A stretch of 64,000 nucleotides of DNA. Origin: Alteromonas oceanisediminis. Lineage in GTDB: Bacteria > Pseudomonadota > Gammaproteobacteria > Enterobacterales > Alteromonadaceae. The stretch is from positions 62,001-126,000 of the forward strand of contig NZ_JAHCTA010000001.1 of NCBI RefSeq assembly GCF_018474025.1. The letters run 5' to 3'. Both the position numbers and the translations under genes were made by a program. The notes beneath the pieces were generated by a model, which worked only from the letters and a program-made list of their open reading frames with translations, was not told the DNA's origin and did no database searches. Each line of letters begins with the position of its first letter. Within the stretch, counting starts at the first letter, position 1. Shown here in pieces: positions 25,196 through 32,951 of this stretch.

Positions 25196-26248
25196 CTAAT
25201 TGTGTTTGAATCGCTCTTCAGCAATTAGATTTGCCACTCGGTTGGTTGCCATTTTCTCATTCGCACTGCGCGTAAATATCGCGCTTAGATTATCTCCGAT
25301 GCGCTCGATATGCGCTTTCAAGTCGTCTGGGTTGGAATCAAAACGTTGATGATAAATATCAATCACGCCGCCGGCATTGATGACATAGTCGGGTGCATAC
25401 AAAACGCCACGATCCAACAATTGCTCGCCGATAAGCTCGGTGCTCAATTGATTGTTTGCTGCGCCTGCAATCACCTTGGCTTGGATCATGTTAACTGACT
25501 CTTCACTGATGGTTGCGCCCATTGCACAGGGTGCAAGAACATCCGCAGGATAGGTAGTGATTTCTTCTGCTGGCACCACAGTTGCGCCAAACGCCTGTTC
25601 GACGCGCGCGGTATTATCACGATAAATGTCCGCTACCACTAACTTCGCGCCAGCCTTGTGTAAATGCTCGGCAAGGCGATAACCTACATGCCCTAGCCCT
25701 TGGATGGCCACAGTTAAGCCGTTAAGGTCTGAAGAAAATGCATGGCGAACTGCGGCCTGAATACCAACGAACACTCCGTAAGCGGTCGAAGGCGCTGGAT
25801 TTCCGTCCGATGGCTGGCCGTCGTAGCGGTATTTAGCATTAATTCCCGCGATGTACTTTGACTGTTTCGCCATCGAGTGCAAATCATCAACGCTAATGCC
25901 CGAATCTTCTGCAGTAAAGTAGCTGCCACCCAACGAATCGACAAAGCGCCCCATCGACTCCATCATGGCCGGTGTTTTGATTTGGCGTGGATCACCAATG
26001 ATCACTGACTTACCGCCCCCCAATGGCAATTCTGCCATGGCGTTTTTGTAGGTCATCCCTTTGGAAAGGCGTAAAACGTCAGTCAATGCCTCCGCACTTG
26101 AGCTATAAGGCCACATGCGGCATCCCCCCAGCGCTGGCCCAAGGTGAGTGTCATGAACGGCAATAATGGCTTGCAAGCCGGACGCTTTGTCGTGCCAAAA
26201 AGACACACGTTCATGGTTATCAAATTCTTTGTGATCAAATACACTCAC
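25196..26248 (-). CDS. leucine/valine-type amino acid dehydrogenase
   Basis: NAD-dependent oxidative deaminase of the Glu/Leu/Phe/Val dehydrogenase family, 350 residues. Conserved: LGPALGGCRMW, SKGMTYKNAMAELPLGGGKSV (with the catalytic Lys residues), the active-site region FTAEDSG, and the Rossmann motif AIQGLGHVGYRLAEHL. The length and the GGCRMW start match leucine dehydrogenase rather than glutamate dehydrogenase; Val or Phe as preferred substrate cannot be excluded. GTG start at 26248 has AGAGAG upstream. It is divergent from an Lrp-type regulator, which probably controls it. Confidence 0.88.
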   Translation of the reverse strand: MSVFDHKEFDNHERVSFWHDKASGLQAIIAVHDTHLGPALGGCRMWPYSSSAEALTDVLRLSKGMTYKNAMAELPLGGGKSVIIGDPRQIKTPAMMESMGRFVDSLGGSYFTAEDSGISVDDLHSMAKQSKYIAGINAKYRYDGQPSDGNPAPSTAYGVFVGIQAAVRHAFSSDLNGLTVAIQGLGHVGYRLAEHLHKAGAKLVVADIYRDNTARVEQAFGATVVPAEEITTYPADVLAPCAMGATISEESVNMIQAKVIAGAANNQLSTELIGEQLLDRGVLYAPDYVINAGGVIDIYHQRFDSNPDDLKAHIERIGDNLSAIFTRSANEKMATNRVANLIAEERFKHN

Positions 26249-26376
26249 GTTGGACTCTCTTATTGTTGGACTGAGTAGACACGCATGGTACTGGATGTTT
26301 CAGAGGACGTGCCTTGCCTTTTATCGAGTGGATAAGCAAAGTGGCTGAATTTCGGTTGCAAGCTCAACACTGTTAG

Positions 26377-26396
26377 TAGGATAATTGTCCTATAAT
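26377..26396 (+). promoter_or_regulatory. near-palindrome and -10 box between dehydrogenase and lrp genes
   Basis: TAGGATAATTGTCCTA at 26377-26392 is palindromic except for two bases and runs into a consensus TATAAT (26391-26396) facing the Lrp-type gene. It lies in the divergent interval, a likely operator for autoregulation. Confidence 0.5.
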
Positions 26397-26448
26397 TTTA
26401 ACAACTCTCTTAACGGCTCCAGCACAACGCTGTCCGCGGCACATCATC

Positions 26449-26916
26449 ATGAAACTAGACAAGTTTGATCGCGAGATACTTCGTGTAATGCAGCAAGATG
26501 CCACTGTCTCGATGGCAGACCTAAGTCAACGGGTGGGTCTATCTCATACGCCTTGTTGGCGTCGCGTTAAACGCATGGAAGCCGATGGCATAATCAAACG
26601 CAAAGTCACCATACTGGATGGGAAAAAACTCAATCTCGGCGTGTCAGTTTTTATTTTTGTCACATTAAAAAATCATGACGGCGAGTCACTCAATGACTTT
26701 GAACGTGCGGTACAGGGAATTGATGAAATTGTTGAATGCCACACCACCAGTGGCGATCGCGATTATTTACTTAAGGTTATTGTTGAGAGCATTGAAGAGT
26801 ATGAGCATCTACTTAAATCGAAATTAACCCACCTTCCTCTGGTTGATCATCTGAGTTCTACGTTTGCGTTGAAGCAGGTTAAAAATACCACCGAGCTACC
26901 GATTAAAAACCAGTAA
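26449..26916 (+). CDS. Lrp/AsnC-family transcriptional regulator
   Basis: Regulator of 155 residues with an N-terminal winged helix-turn-helix (about 5-55: MADLSQRVGLSHTPCWRRVKRMEADGIIKRKV) and a C-terminal RAM/AsnC ligand domain (about 65-145, with TTSGDRDYLLKVIV). Lrp-type proteins sense amino acids and bind as octamers. Its divergent position beside the Leu-type dehydrogenase suggests control of branched-chain or related amino acid breakdown, as with BkdR/LdhR-type pairs. This is inference from position. Confidence 0.93.
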   Translation: MKLDKFDREILRVMQQDATVSMADLSQRVGLSHTPCWRRVKRMEADGIIKRKVTILDGKKLNLGVSVFIFVTLKNHDGESLNDFERAVQGIDEIVECHTTSGDRDYLLKVIVESIEEYEHLLKSKLTHLPLVDHLSSTFALKQVKNTTELPIKNQ

Positions 26917-26927
26917 CCCGGTTGTAA

Positions 26928-27578
26928 CTACTGTGCATCCGGTTGGTTATCGGGATGGGCTCTTTGAAACGCCTCAATGCGGTTGCAATTTTTATGAATT
27001 TTACCAATCAGCGGGTATTGCGTCATATCGACGCCGAATCGCTCGGCATTGTAAACCTGCGGAACTAACACAATATCTGCCATGGTTAAATCAAAGCCGA
27101 AGCAAAATTTGCCCGCTCGGGTCTGCAGCCGTTTTTCAAGCGCGGAAAACCCTTTTTCTATCCAATGTTTGGCCCAGCGCGGCTTACTGTCCGGTGAGCA
27201 GCCGAACGACTCCAGCGATTGAAGCACGCGTAGATTTGCAAGGGGTTGCACATCACAAGCAATATCCTGAGCCAGTCCCCTTACCCTAGCCCTCTCCAAC
27301 GCATGTTTGGGCAAGAAATGAATGTCGGATGGGTATTTTTCATCCAGAAACTCAATAATACTCATTGACTGGTTCAGGGTGAAATCTTCATCGTCGTCAA
27401 TTAGGCAGGGTACTAAGCCCGCTGGATTACGCCGTCGATAGTCTTCGGCATTCTGCTCACCACCATTATTGACCAGATGGATAGGTGAATATTTATACTC
27501 TAATTGCTTGAGGTTCAGGGCGATGCGTACGCGGTAAGTTGCCGATGACCGCCAGTAACCTAATAAATGTAAACTCAT
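26928..27578 (-). CDS. maiA: maleylacetoacetate isomerase, zeta-class GST
   Basis: Glutathione S-transferase of 216 residues, zeta class, that isomerises maleylacetoacetate to fumarylacetoacetate in tyrosine catabolism. The active-site segment SSATYRVRIALNL is the zeta fingerprint, with Ala in the position of the Cys found in animal enzymes, as is common in bacteria. NPAGLVPCL and FTLNQSMSIIEFLDEKYP are the GST glutathione-binding parts. I chose ATG 27578 preceded by AGGATGAG. It lies 12 bp convergent with lrp and 36 bp downstream of tyrR. hmgA, hpd and fah genes are not in the window. Confidence 0.9.
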   Translation of the reverse strand: MSLHLLGYWRSSATYRVRIALNLKQLEYKYSPIHLVNNGGEQNAEDYRRRNPAGLVPCLIDDDEDFTLNQSMSIIEFLDEKYPSDIHFLPKHALERARVRGLAQDIACDVQPLANLRVLQSLESFGCSPDSKPRWAKHWIEKGFSALEKRLQTRAGKFCFGFDLTMADIVLVPQVYNAERFGVDMTQYPLIGKIHKNCNRIEAFQRAHPDNQPDAQ

Positions 27579-27614
27579 AAACTCATCCTGATAACGCACT
27601 TAACGTGCAGAAAA

Positions 27615-29171
27615 TTACGACTTGATTGATGCTCGATTAATACCGTAATCGCGCAATTTATTAGCGATCGCGGTGTGACTGAGACCCAGCTTTTTGGCCA
27701 ACTGCCGCGTACTGGGATAGAACGGATAAAGACGTTCCAATAAGTCTTTTTCAAACTTTTTCACTTCTTCGTCCAAGCTCCCTTCGAAATCTTCATCTAC
27801 GAAACTCACCGTGGTGGCATTGGTTGGCAGTTGCAGAATATCTCGGGTTAGCTCATCACCTTCAACCATCGCCAATGCGCGAGAAAGCGTATTCTCGAGT
27901 TGCGCCACATTTCCCGGCCATGGGTAGTTCTGCAAGTAATCCAGTGCCGCTTTATCCACTCGCACCAGCGCCCTGCCTTGTTTAATACATTGTTGCTTAA
28001 GCAGTGCATCAACCAAAATAGCGATGTCAGCTTTGCGTTCACGCAACGGTGGAATGGTGACGGTCATCGCCTGCAATCGATAATACAAATCATCTCGAAA
28101 TTGCTGTGCAGCAATGGCCGCATGCAAGTCGACATTGGTTGCGCAAATTAACCGTACGTTGGTCGGCACAAAGCGAGCGTCGCCCAATCGCGAAAAGGTT
28201 TTGTCAGTCACACAGCGCACCAACCGAGATTGTACACTCATTGGTATATCCGCGATTTCAGTGATGTATAGCGAGCCATTACTGGCTAATTCGATCAGCC
28301 CGGTTTGCCCCTCGGGTGCATTTAAATGCTCTGCCGTGGCACCGAATAAAGCCAGTTCTATTTGTTCTTCAGACAGGCCGGCGCCGCTAAAGCACAAAAA
28401 CTCGTCTGAACTGCGTGCACTCGAATGATGGCAAGCTCTGGCGAGTGTTTGTTTGCCACTGCCGCGTTCGCCAACCAACAACATAGGTTCGTCTGACGCT
28501 GCACACAGGCGCGCATGTTTGAGTGTTCTGCGCATCGCAACTGACTGACTCACAATCCCCTCAAACCGTGGTGTTCGAGGCTGGTTGAACGCACTGAGTT
28601 GCTGCCCTAATCGAAGCTCAGATTTGAGCATCACGACAGCACCCGCCAATATCTGAGCATCTTCAGCATCAAAAATATAAATAGGTAAAATATCACCGAG
28701 GTAGTCTTGGTCTGCAAACTTCAGTTTGTGGGCTTGAGCCAGTACTTGCTTGCCATCCAGCCAACGCTGAAAATTAAAGCCTTTAACAAAATCAGCAATA
28801 TCTTTACCTAACACATCGGCGGGATCTAGCTGCACCCCCGATAACGTTGCCGCGTTGACTTGGCTAATGATGGCTTTGCGGTCGATTGAGAACACTGGGT
28901 CAGGTAAGGTTTTCAAAATAGCACGGAGCTGATGTTTCTCGCGCTCAATTGGCATAAACGCAGTGGTCTTGACGTCCTCTATACCTTCTATACGACGAAT
29001 TTTAGGCATTAAATGCTGAAAATCATCAAACTCAATATTAGGAAAATTTAAATAGATCTTTCCGACGGCATCAATTTCAATACCACGCAAATCTATTTCA
29101 TGTTCAACGAGGATGTCGAGCACGTCTTGAGCGATGCCCAGTCGATCCTGACAGATGATTTCTAATCGCAT
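27615..29171 (-). CDS. tyrR: aromatic amino acid regulator TyrR
   Basis: Regulator of 518 residues with the TyrR domain order: ACT domain (about 1-70), PAS domain (about 78-190), AAA+ domain (about 205-430, Walker A GERGSGKQ, arginine finger region PLRERKADI) and a C-terminal helix-turn-helix (RQLAKKLGLSHTAIANKL). The GAFTGA loop of sigma-54 activators is absent, as in TyrR, which acts with sigma-70. A TyrR box immediately upstream suggests autoregulation. Neighbours phhA and maiA belong to the Phe/Tyr breakdown pathway it controls in other bacteria. ATG 29171. Confidence 0.95.
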   Translation of the reverse strand: MRLEIICQDRLGIAQDVLDILVEHEIDLRGIEIDAVGKIYLNFPNIEFDDFQHLMPKIRRIEGIEDVKTTAFMPIEREKHQLRAILKTLPDPVFSIDRKAIISQVNAATLSGVQLDPADVLGKDIADFVKGFNFQRWLDGKQVLAQAHKLKFADQDYLGDILPIYIFDAEDAQILAGAVVMLKSELRLGQQLSAFNQPRTPRFEGIVSQSVAMRRTLKHARLCAASDEPMLLVGERGSGKQTLARACHHSSARSSDEFLCFSGAGLSEEQIELALFGATAEHLNAPEGQTGLIELASNGSLYITEIADIPMSVQSRLVRCVTDKTFSRLGDARFVPTNVRLICATNVDLHAAIAAQQFRDDLYYRLQAMTVTIPPLRERKADIAILVDALLKQQCIKQGRALVRVDKAALDYLQNYPWPGNVAQLENTLSRALAMVEGDELTRDILQLPTNATTVSFVDEDFEGSLDEEVKKFEKDLLERLYPFYPSTRQLAKKLGLSHTAIANKLRDYGINRASIKS

Positions 29172-29178
29172 AGTGGGT

Positions 29179-29196
29179 CGTAAAGTTTTTTTTACA
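29179..29196 (-). promoter_or_regulatory. TyrR box before tyrR
   Basis: CGTAAAGTTTTTTTTACA differs from TGTAAA-N6-TTTACA at one base. It ends eight bases before the tyrR start codon, a position suited to repression. Confidence 0.65.
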
Positions 29197-29252
29197 TTCT
29201 AGCACGATCAGTTTGCCTGTCGAGTGGTTAATCACCACTCGACACCGTCAGT

Positions 29253-30053
29253 TTAACTCGCCATTTTTTGTTTCGGTGGGAATAAGGGCTCAAACAGCCC
29301 GAGCTGCTTAGCTTGCTCAACTAAACTCATGATGTCCATTTCAGCGAGATCATACAGGTCATCAAACTCACCAAGTATATAGTAAATAGGCTGCATAATA
29401 TCAATGCGGTAGGGAGTACGCAGCACGTCGATGGCATTAATCGGCTTACGCAACGGTTTGTCACTTTCCAGTGCATACACCGTTTCACCGGGGGAAGACA
29501 AAATACCCCCCCCATAAATACGTAAGCCTTCCTGTGTGTTCATTAAGCCGAACTCTACGGTGAACCAGTATAATCTTGCTAAATAAACGCGATCTTCTTT
29601 GCTTGCTGCAAGCCCAAGCTTGCCATAAGTGTGCGTGAAGTGCGCAAACGCCGGATTGGTTAACAATGGGCAGTGGCCGAATATCTCGTGAAAAATATCC
29701 GGTTCCTGTAAGTAGTCAAAGTCCTCTCGAGTACGAATAAAGGTCGCCACGGGAAACTGCTTGTTGGCTAACAAACGGAAGAACTCACCAAAATTAATTA
29801 ATGCAGGCACTTCGGCAGTTTGCCAACCGGTTGTCTCTTTGAGAACTTTGTTGATGTCTTTTAACTGAGGTATTTCATTCGCCGTCATGCCGAGCAAATC
29901 AATGCCGTCTAAAAACTGCTGACACGCTCGCCCGTCCAATAATTTAATTTGGCGTTCGTACAATTCAGACCAAATCTGATTTTCTTCAGAACTCCATTCA
30001 ATGATGCCATTGCTGTTGGATGATTTTGACTGATACTGACTTGTTTTACTCAT
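29253..30053 (-). CDS. phhA: phenylalanine 4-monooxygenase
   Basis: Non-haem iron, pterin-dependent enzyme converting L-phenylalanine to tyrosine; 266 residues from the start chosen, close to Pseudomonas PhhA. Iron ligands are visible as HEIFGH (two His) and the Glu in YWFTVEFGL. FIRTREDFDYLQEPDIF and GGGILSSPGE are also diagnostic. I chose ATG 30053 (MSKTSQYQ) since frames extending to 30137 would run into the TyrR box region. A TyrR box lies about 90 bp upstream. No pterin dehydratase gene (phhB) is adjacent. Confidence 0.93.
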   Translation of the reverse strand: MSKTSQYQSKSSNSNGIIEWSSEENQIWSELYERQIKLLDGRACQQFLDGIDLLGMTANEIPQLKDINKVLKETTGWQTAEVPALINFGEFFRLLANKQFPVATFIRTREDFDYLQEPDIFHEIFGHCPLLTNPAFAHFTHTYGKLGLAASKEDRVYLARLYWFTVEFGLMNTQEGLRIYGGGILSSPGETVYALESDKPLRKPINAIDVLRTPYRIDIMQPIYYILGEFDDLYDLAEMDIMSLVEQAKQLGLFEPLFPPKQKMAS

Positions 30054-30140
30054 AACCACTTCGTGACGATTAATTTCCTGAAAGTGTAATGATTTACGCA
30101 TCAAACAACAGGGAGGTGCACTTTCCAGCTGTTCCAACGA

Positions 30141-30158
30141 TGTAACATTTTTTTTACA
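30141..30158 (-). promoter_or_regulatory. TyrR box before phhA
   Basis: TGTAACATTTTTTTTACA matches TGTAAA-N6-TTTACA except one base. It lies 88 bp upstream of the chosen phhA start, consistent with activation by TyrR as in Pseudomonas. Confidence 0.7.
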
Positions 30159-30163
30159 GATAA

Positions 30164-30200
30164 TAAAAAGCCACTGAAATCGTGACGATTTCAGTGGCTT
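30164..30200 (-). terminator. terminator of psp operon
   Basis: Long perfect hairpin with arms AAGCCACTGAAATCG/CGATTTCAGTGGCTT followed on the reverse strand by TTTTTATT, just after the pspC stop. Confidence 0.88.
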
Positions 30201-30225
30201 ACTTTGAATCAGGTGGCGTTAGTTA

Positions 30226-30681
30226 CTAGAGCTGATTGATTTCTCGGTTTAACTGGAATTCTTTGGAGGTGACATAGGTTTCAACCTTACGTAAGCGTTC
30301 CTCTGCACGACGAAAGCGTTGCTGAATGTCATGAAATGCCTGGCGCGGTGGTTCACCGGATTGCCACACTTTGGATTTCACTTCGACAGGTTTTTCCTCT
30401 GTCTGTGAAACCGCGTCACGCCAGCCTTTACTTCCCTGCTTGAACGCCTCACCCACATTATATCCAGCTTGATACGCTGCCCCTTTAGGCTTCTTATCCA
30501 TAATAAACCAACAGGCAATATAGCCGACAAACACAAAAGGCCCTGCCAGTAAAAAGAAGCTCGTCACGGTCAGAATGCGCACCAACCAGGTCTCGATACC
30601 AAAGTATTGCGCCACACCGGAGCAAACGCCGGCAATCTTGCCGTTCTCAGCATCACGGTAAAGTGTCTTTGGCGTTCTCAT
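30226..30681 (-). CDS. pspC: phage shock protein C
   Basis: Inner-membrane protein of 151 residues that with PspB senses envelope stress and draws PspA to the membrane. The N-terminal PspC domain contains GKIAGVCSGVAQYFGIETWLVRI and the membrane segment FFLLAGPFVFVGYIACWFIM; the C-terminal tail is a charged coiled coil, with the end EFQLNREINQL typical of enteric PspC. The ATG overlaps the pspB stop by four bases (ATGA). Confidence 0.94.
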   Translation of the reverse strand: MRTPKTLYRDAENGKIAGVCSGVAQYFGIETWLVRILTVTSFFLLAGPFVFVGYIACWFIMDKKPKGAAYQAGYNVGEAFKQGSKGWRDAVSQTEEKPVEVKSKVWQSGEPPRQAFHDIQQRFRRAEERLRKVETYVTSKEFQLNREINQL

Positions 30682-30917
30682 ACCTTATCCCTCCACTGCG
30701 GCGTCTCCGAATCGAGTATGGCCTCAAGCGTACGAATGCGGTCACTCATTTGTTCAGCTTTGTTGGCTAAATCCTGCATGCGCATATACTCTTCGTCGCT
30801 CAATCCCTGATTCACCTGCTTTTTACTTCGATAATGTAATATCAACCAAATCGGCGCGACAAAAATCATGAAAATGATAATCGGCGCGATGATAATCCCA
30901 ACAATTCCCTCTTGCAT
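30678..30917 (-). CDS. pspB: phage shock protein B
   Basis: Small protein of 79 residues with one N-terminal transmembrane helix (about 7-27, IIIAPIIIFMIFVAPIWLIL) and a charged cytoplasmic coiled coil with the DEEYMRMQDLANKAEQM segment of PspB. It partners PspC. It lies 41 bp downstream of pspA. Confidence 0.93.
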   Translation of the reverse strand: MQEGIVGIIIAPIIIFMIFVAPIWLILHYRSKKQVNQGLSDEEYMRMQDLANKAEQMSDRIRTLEAILDSETPQWRDKV

Positions 30918-30958
30918 ACTATTTACTCCCCACCAACGATAATGATTAGACTCTGTGC

Positions 30959-31633
30959 TTATTTCGCTTTGCTGCTTTTAGCCTGCATTTTCTTCTTCAA
31001 AGCTGCAAGTTCGTCTTCAACTTTACCGTCGGCCTCAAGCTCGGCAAATTCATCGTTAAGTGTTTTCTTACCCAGATCATACGCATCGACCTGACTTTCT
31101 AAATCATCAATCTTGCGCTCATACTGCTCAAAACGGCCCATGGCATTATCGATTTTGCTGTTATCCAACGACTTTTTCACTTCCAAGCGTGATGAAGCCG
31201 TTTTCTGACGCATGATAATAGTCTTCTGACGCGCTTTCGCATCGGCAAGTTTCTCCTGCAGTTGCGCCGTCTCATCCTGAAGTTTACTGATTTGTTCCTC
31301 GATCACAGCAAACTCTCTGTTCAGCGATGTCGCTGCATCTTCACATTTTTTCTTTTCCTGCAGTGCTGCGCGGGCTAAGTCTTCACGATCTTTATTGATC
31401 GCCAGTTCTGCTTTTGCTTCCCAGTCTGAGGCTTCACGCTCAAACTTACTGATTTGCGCACTGACTTCTTTCTTGCTCGCAATCGTTTTTGCTGACGCCG
31501 AACGAACCTCGACCAGTGTATCTTCCATTTCTTGAATAATTAGGCGAACCATTTTTTCTGGATCTTCTGCCTTATCAAGCAGGGAATTGATATTAGAGTT
31601 AATGATGTCTGAAAAACGTGAGAAAATTCCCAT
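30959..31633 (-). CDS. pspA: phage shock protein A
   Basis: ESCRT-III-like coiled-coil protein of 224 residues that stabilises the inner membrane and inhibits PspF in unstressed cells. The N-terminal amphipathic helix MGIFSRFSDIINSNIN and the EDPEKMVRLIIQEMEDTL segment are diagnostic. First gene of pspABC, transcribed from a sigma-54 promoter at 31693-31709. Confidence 0.96.
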   Translation of the reverse strand: MGIFSRFSDIINSNINSLLDKAEDPEKMVRLIIQEMEDTLVEVRSASAKTIASKKEVSAQISKFEREASDWEAKAELAINKDREDLARAALQEKKKCEDAATSLNREFAVIEEQISKLQDETAQLQEKLADAKARQKTIIMRQKTASSRLEVKKSLDNSKIDNAMGRFEQYERKIDDLESQVDAYDLGKKTLNDEFAELEADGKVEDELAALKKKMQAKSSKAK

Positions 31634-31692
31634 GTGGACTACCTCTTCTTAGATTCAATAACAATGCACAATGCATTTGCTGGTATGAACTA

Positions 31693-31709
31693 TTCAATAT
31701 GGATGCCAA
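31693..31709 (-). promoter_or_regulatory. sigma-54 promoter of pspABC
   Basis: On the reverse strand TTGGCAT-CCATA-TTGAA fits the -24/-12 consensus TGGCAY-N5-TTGCW with one change in the -12 part. It lies about 60 bp upstream of pspA, and pspF, the matching activator, is divergent. Confidence 0.75.
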
Positions 31710-31829
31710 CTTAAATAATCAGTTAGATGGCTGTTTTTACTAAATTTTTATTCATTTCGGAAAAACACTACCAATTCAGACGTAATGAATTACACTAACA
31801 CTTAGTGAATTTAACCACCTTTTGAAATC

Positions 31830-32951
31830 ATGAGTCGATTTAGCCAACAAGACAATCTTCTCGGGCAAGCGAATAGCTTTCTTGAAGTTCTAGAGCAAAT
31901 CTCGCAAATTGCACCACTGAACAAACCGGTATTGGTTATTGGTGAACGCGGTACGGGTAAAGAATTGGTCGCGGCGCGGTTGCACTACTTGTCGAAACGA
32001 TGGGATCAGAATTATCTCAAGCTCAACTGTGCGGCATTAAATGAAAGCTTGCTTGAGTCCGAACTGTTCGGTTACGAGGCAGGAGCGTTTACGGGGGCAT
32101 CAAAGAAACGTGAAGGGCGTTTCGAGGTCGCAGATAATGGTACGCTTTTTCTGGACGAGCTTGCCAATACCTCTGGCATGATCCAAGAAAAATTATTACG
32201 CGTGATAGAATATGGTGAGTTTGAGCGTGTCGGCGGCTCTCGTTCAATTAAAGTGGATGTGCGTTTAATTGCCGCCACCAATGAAGACTTGCCCAGCCTG
32301 GCCGACTCCGGCGAGTTTCGCGCTGACTTACTTGATCGTCTGGCATTTGATGTTATCACCATCCCCCCGCTGCGCGAACGCCGCGACGATATTATGATGC
32401 TGGCGGAAAACTTCGCGATCAACATGACGCGAGAATTGGAACTCGAGCTATTTAGTGGATTTACCGAAAAAGCGAAGCGAACGCTGTTAGATTACGATTG
32501 GCCCGGCAACATACGAGAACTGAAGAATGTGGTTGAACGCGCCGTGTATCGGGCGAATAACCCTCACCTGCCGGTACACGAGATTGTATTGGATCCGTTT
32601 GAATCGAAATTTAGGCCCACGCAGCGAGTAAAAACCGCCGACCGCGTAGCCACCGCAATACCGATTGACGCAGCAAAAAGCGAAGACAACGCTTTTTCTC
32701 ATAGCGCTGAAACACAAAGTGCTGTTCAGCCTAATGTTAATCGCTCAGCAACGCTAACGTTCCCCCTTGATTTAAAACAACAATCGCAAGACTACGAAAT
32801 TGATATTTTGAAAGCGGCATTGAAAGATGCGCAGTACAATCAGAAGAAAACCGCTGAAAAGCTCTGCTTGACCTATCATCAACTACGCGGGTATTTGAAG
32901 AAATACAATTTGCTCGACACCACTGGCAGTGAAGCAGCGAATGAAGCGTAG
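31830..32951 (+). CDS. pspF: psp operon sigma-54 activator PspF
   Basis: Enhancer-binding protein of 373 residues with no N-terminal receiver domain, as in PspF. The AAA+ domain runs from about 5 to 240 with Walker A GERGTGKE, the sigma-54 contact loop GAFTGA, Walker B GTLFLDELAN and the sensor/arginine-finger region PLRERRDDI. The C-terminal Fis-type helix-turn-helix includes NQKKTAEKLCLTYHQLRGYLKKY. It is held inactive by PspA. Its stop overlaps the sapA start by 11 bases, so it is likely co-transcribed with the sap genes. Confidence 0.95.
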   Translation: MSRFSQQDNLLGQANSFLEVLEQISQIAPLNKPVLVIGERGTGKELVAARLHYLSKRWDQNYLKLNCAALNESLLESELFGYEAGAFTGASKKREGRFEVADNGTLFLDELANTSGMIQEKLLRVIEYGEFERVGGSRSIKVDVRLIAATNEDLPSLADSGEFRADLLDRLAFDVITIPPLRERRDDIMMLAENFAINMTRELELELFSGFTEKAKRTLLDYDWPGNIRELKNVVERAVYRANNPHLPVHEIVLDPFESKFRPTQRVKTADRVATAIPIDAAKSEDNAFSHSAETQSAVQPNVNRSATLTFPLDLKQQSQDYEIDILKAALKDAQYNQKKTAEKLCLTYHQLRGYLKKYNLLDTTGSEAANEA

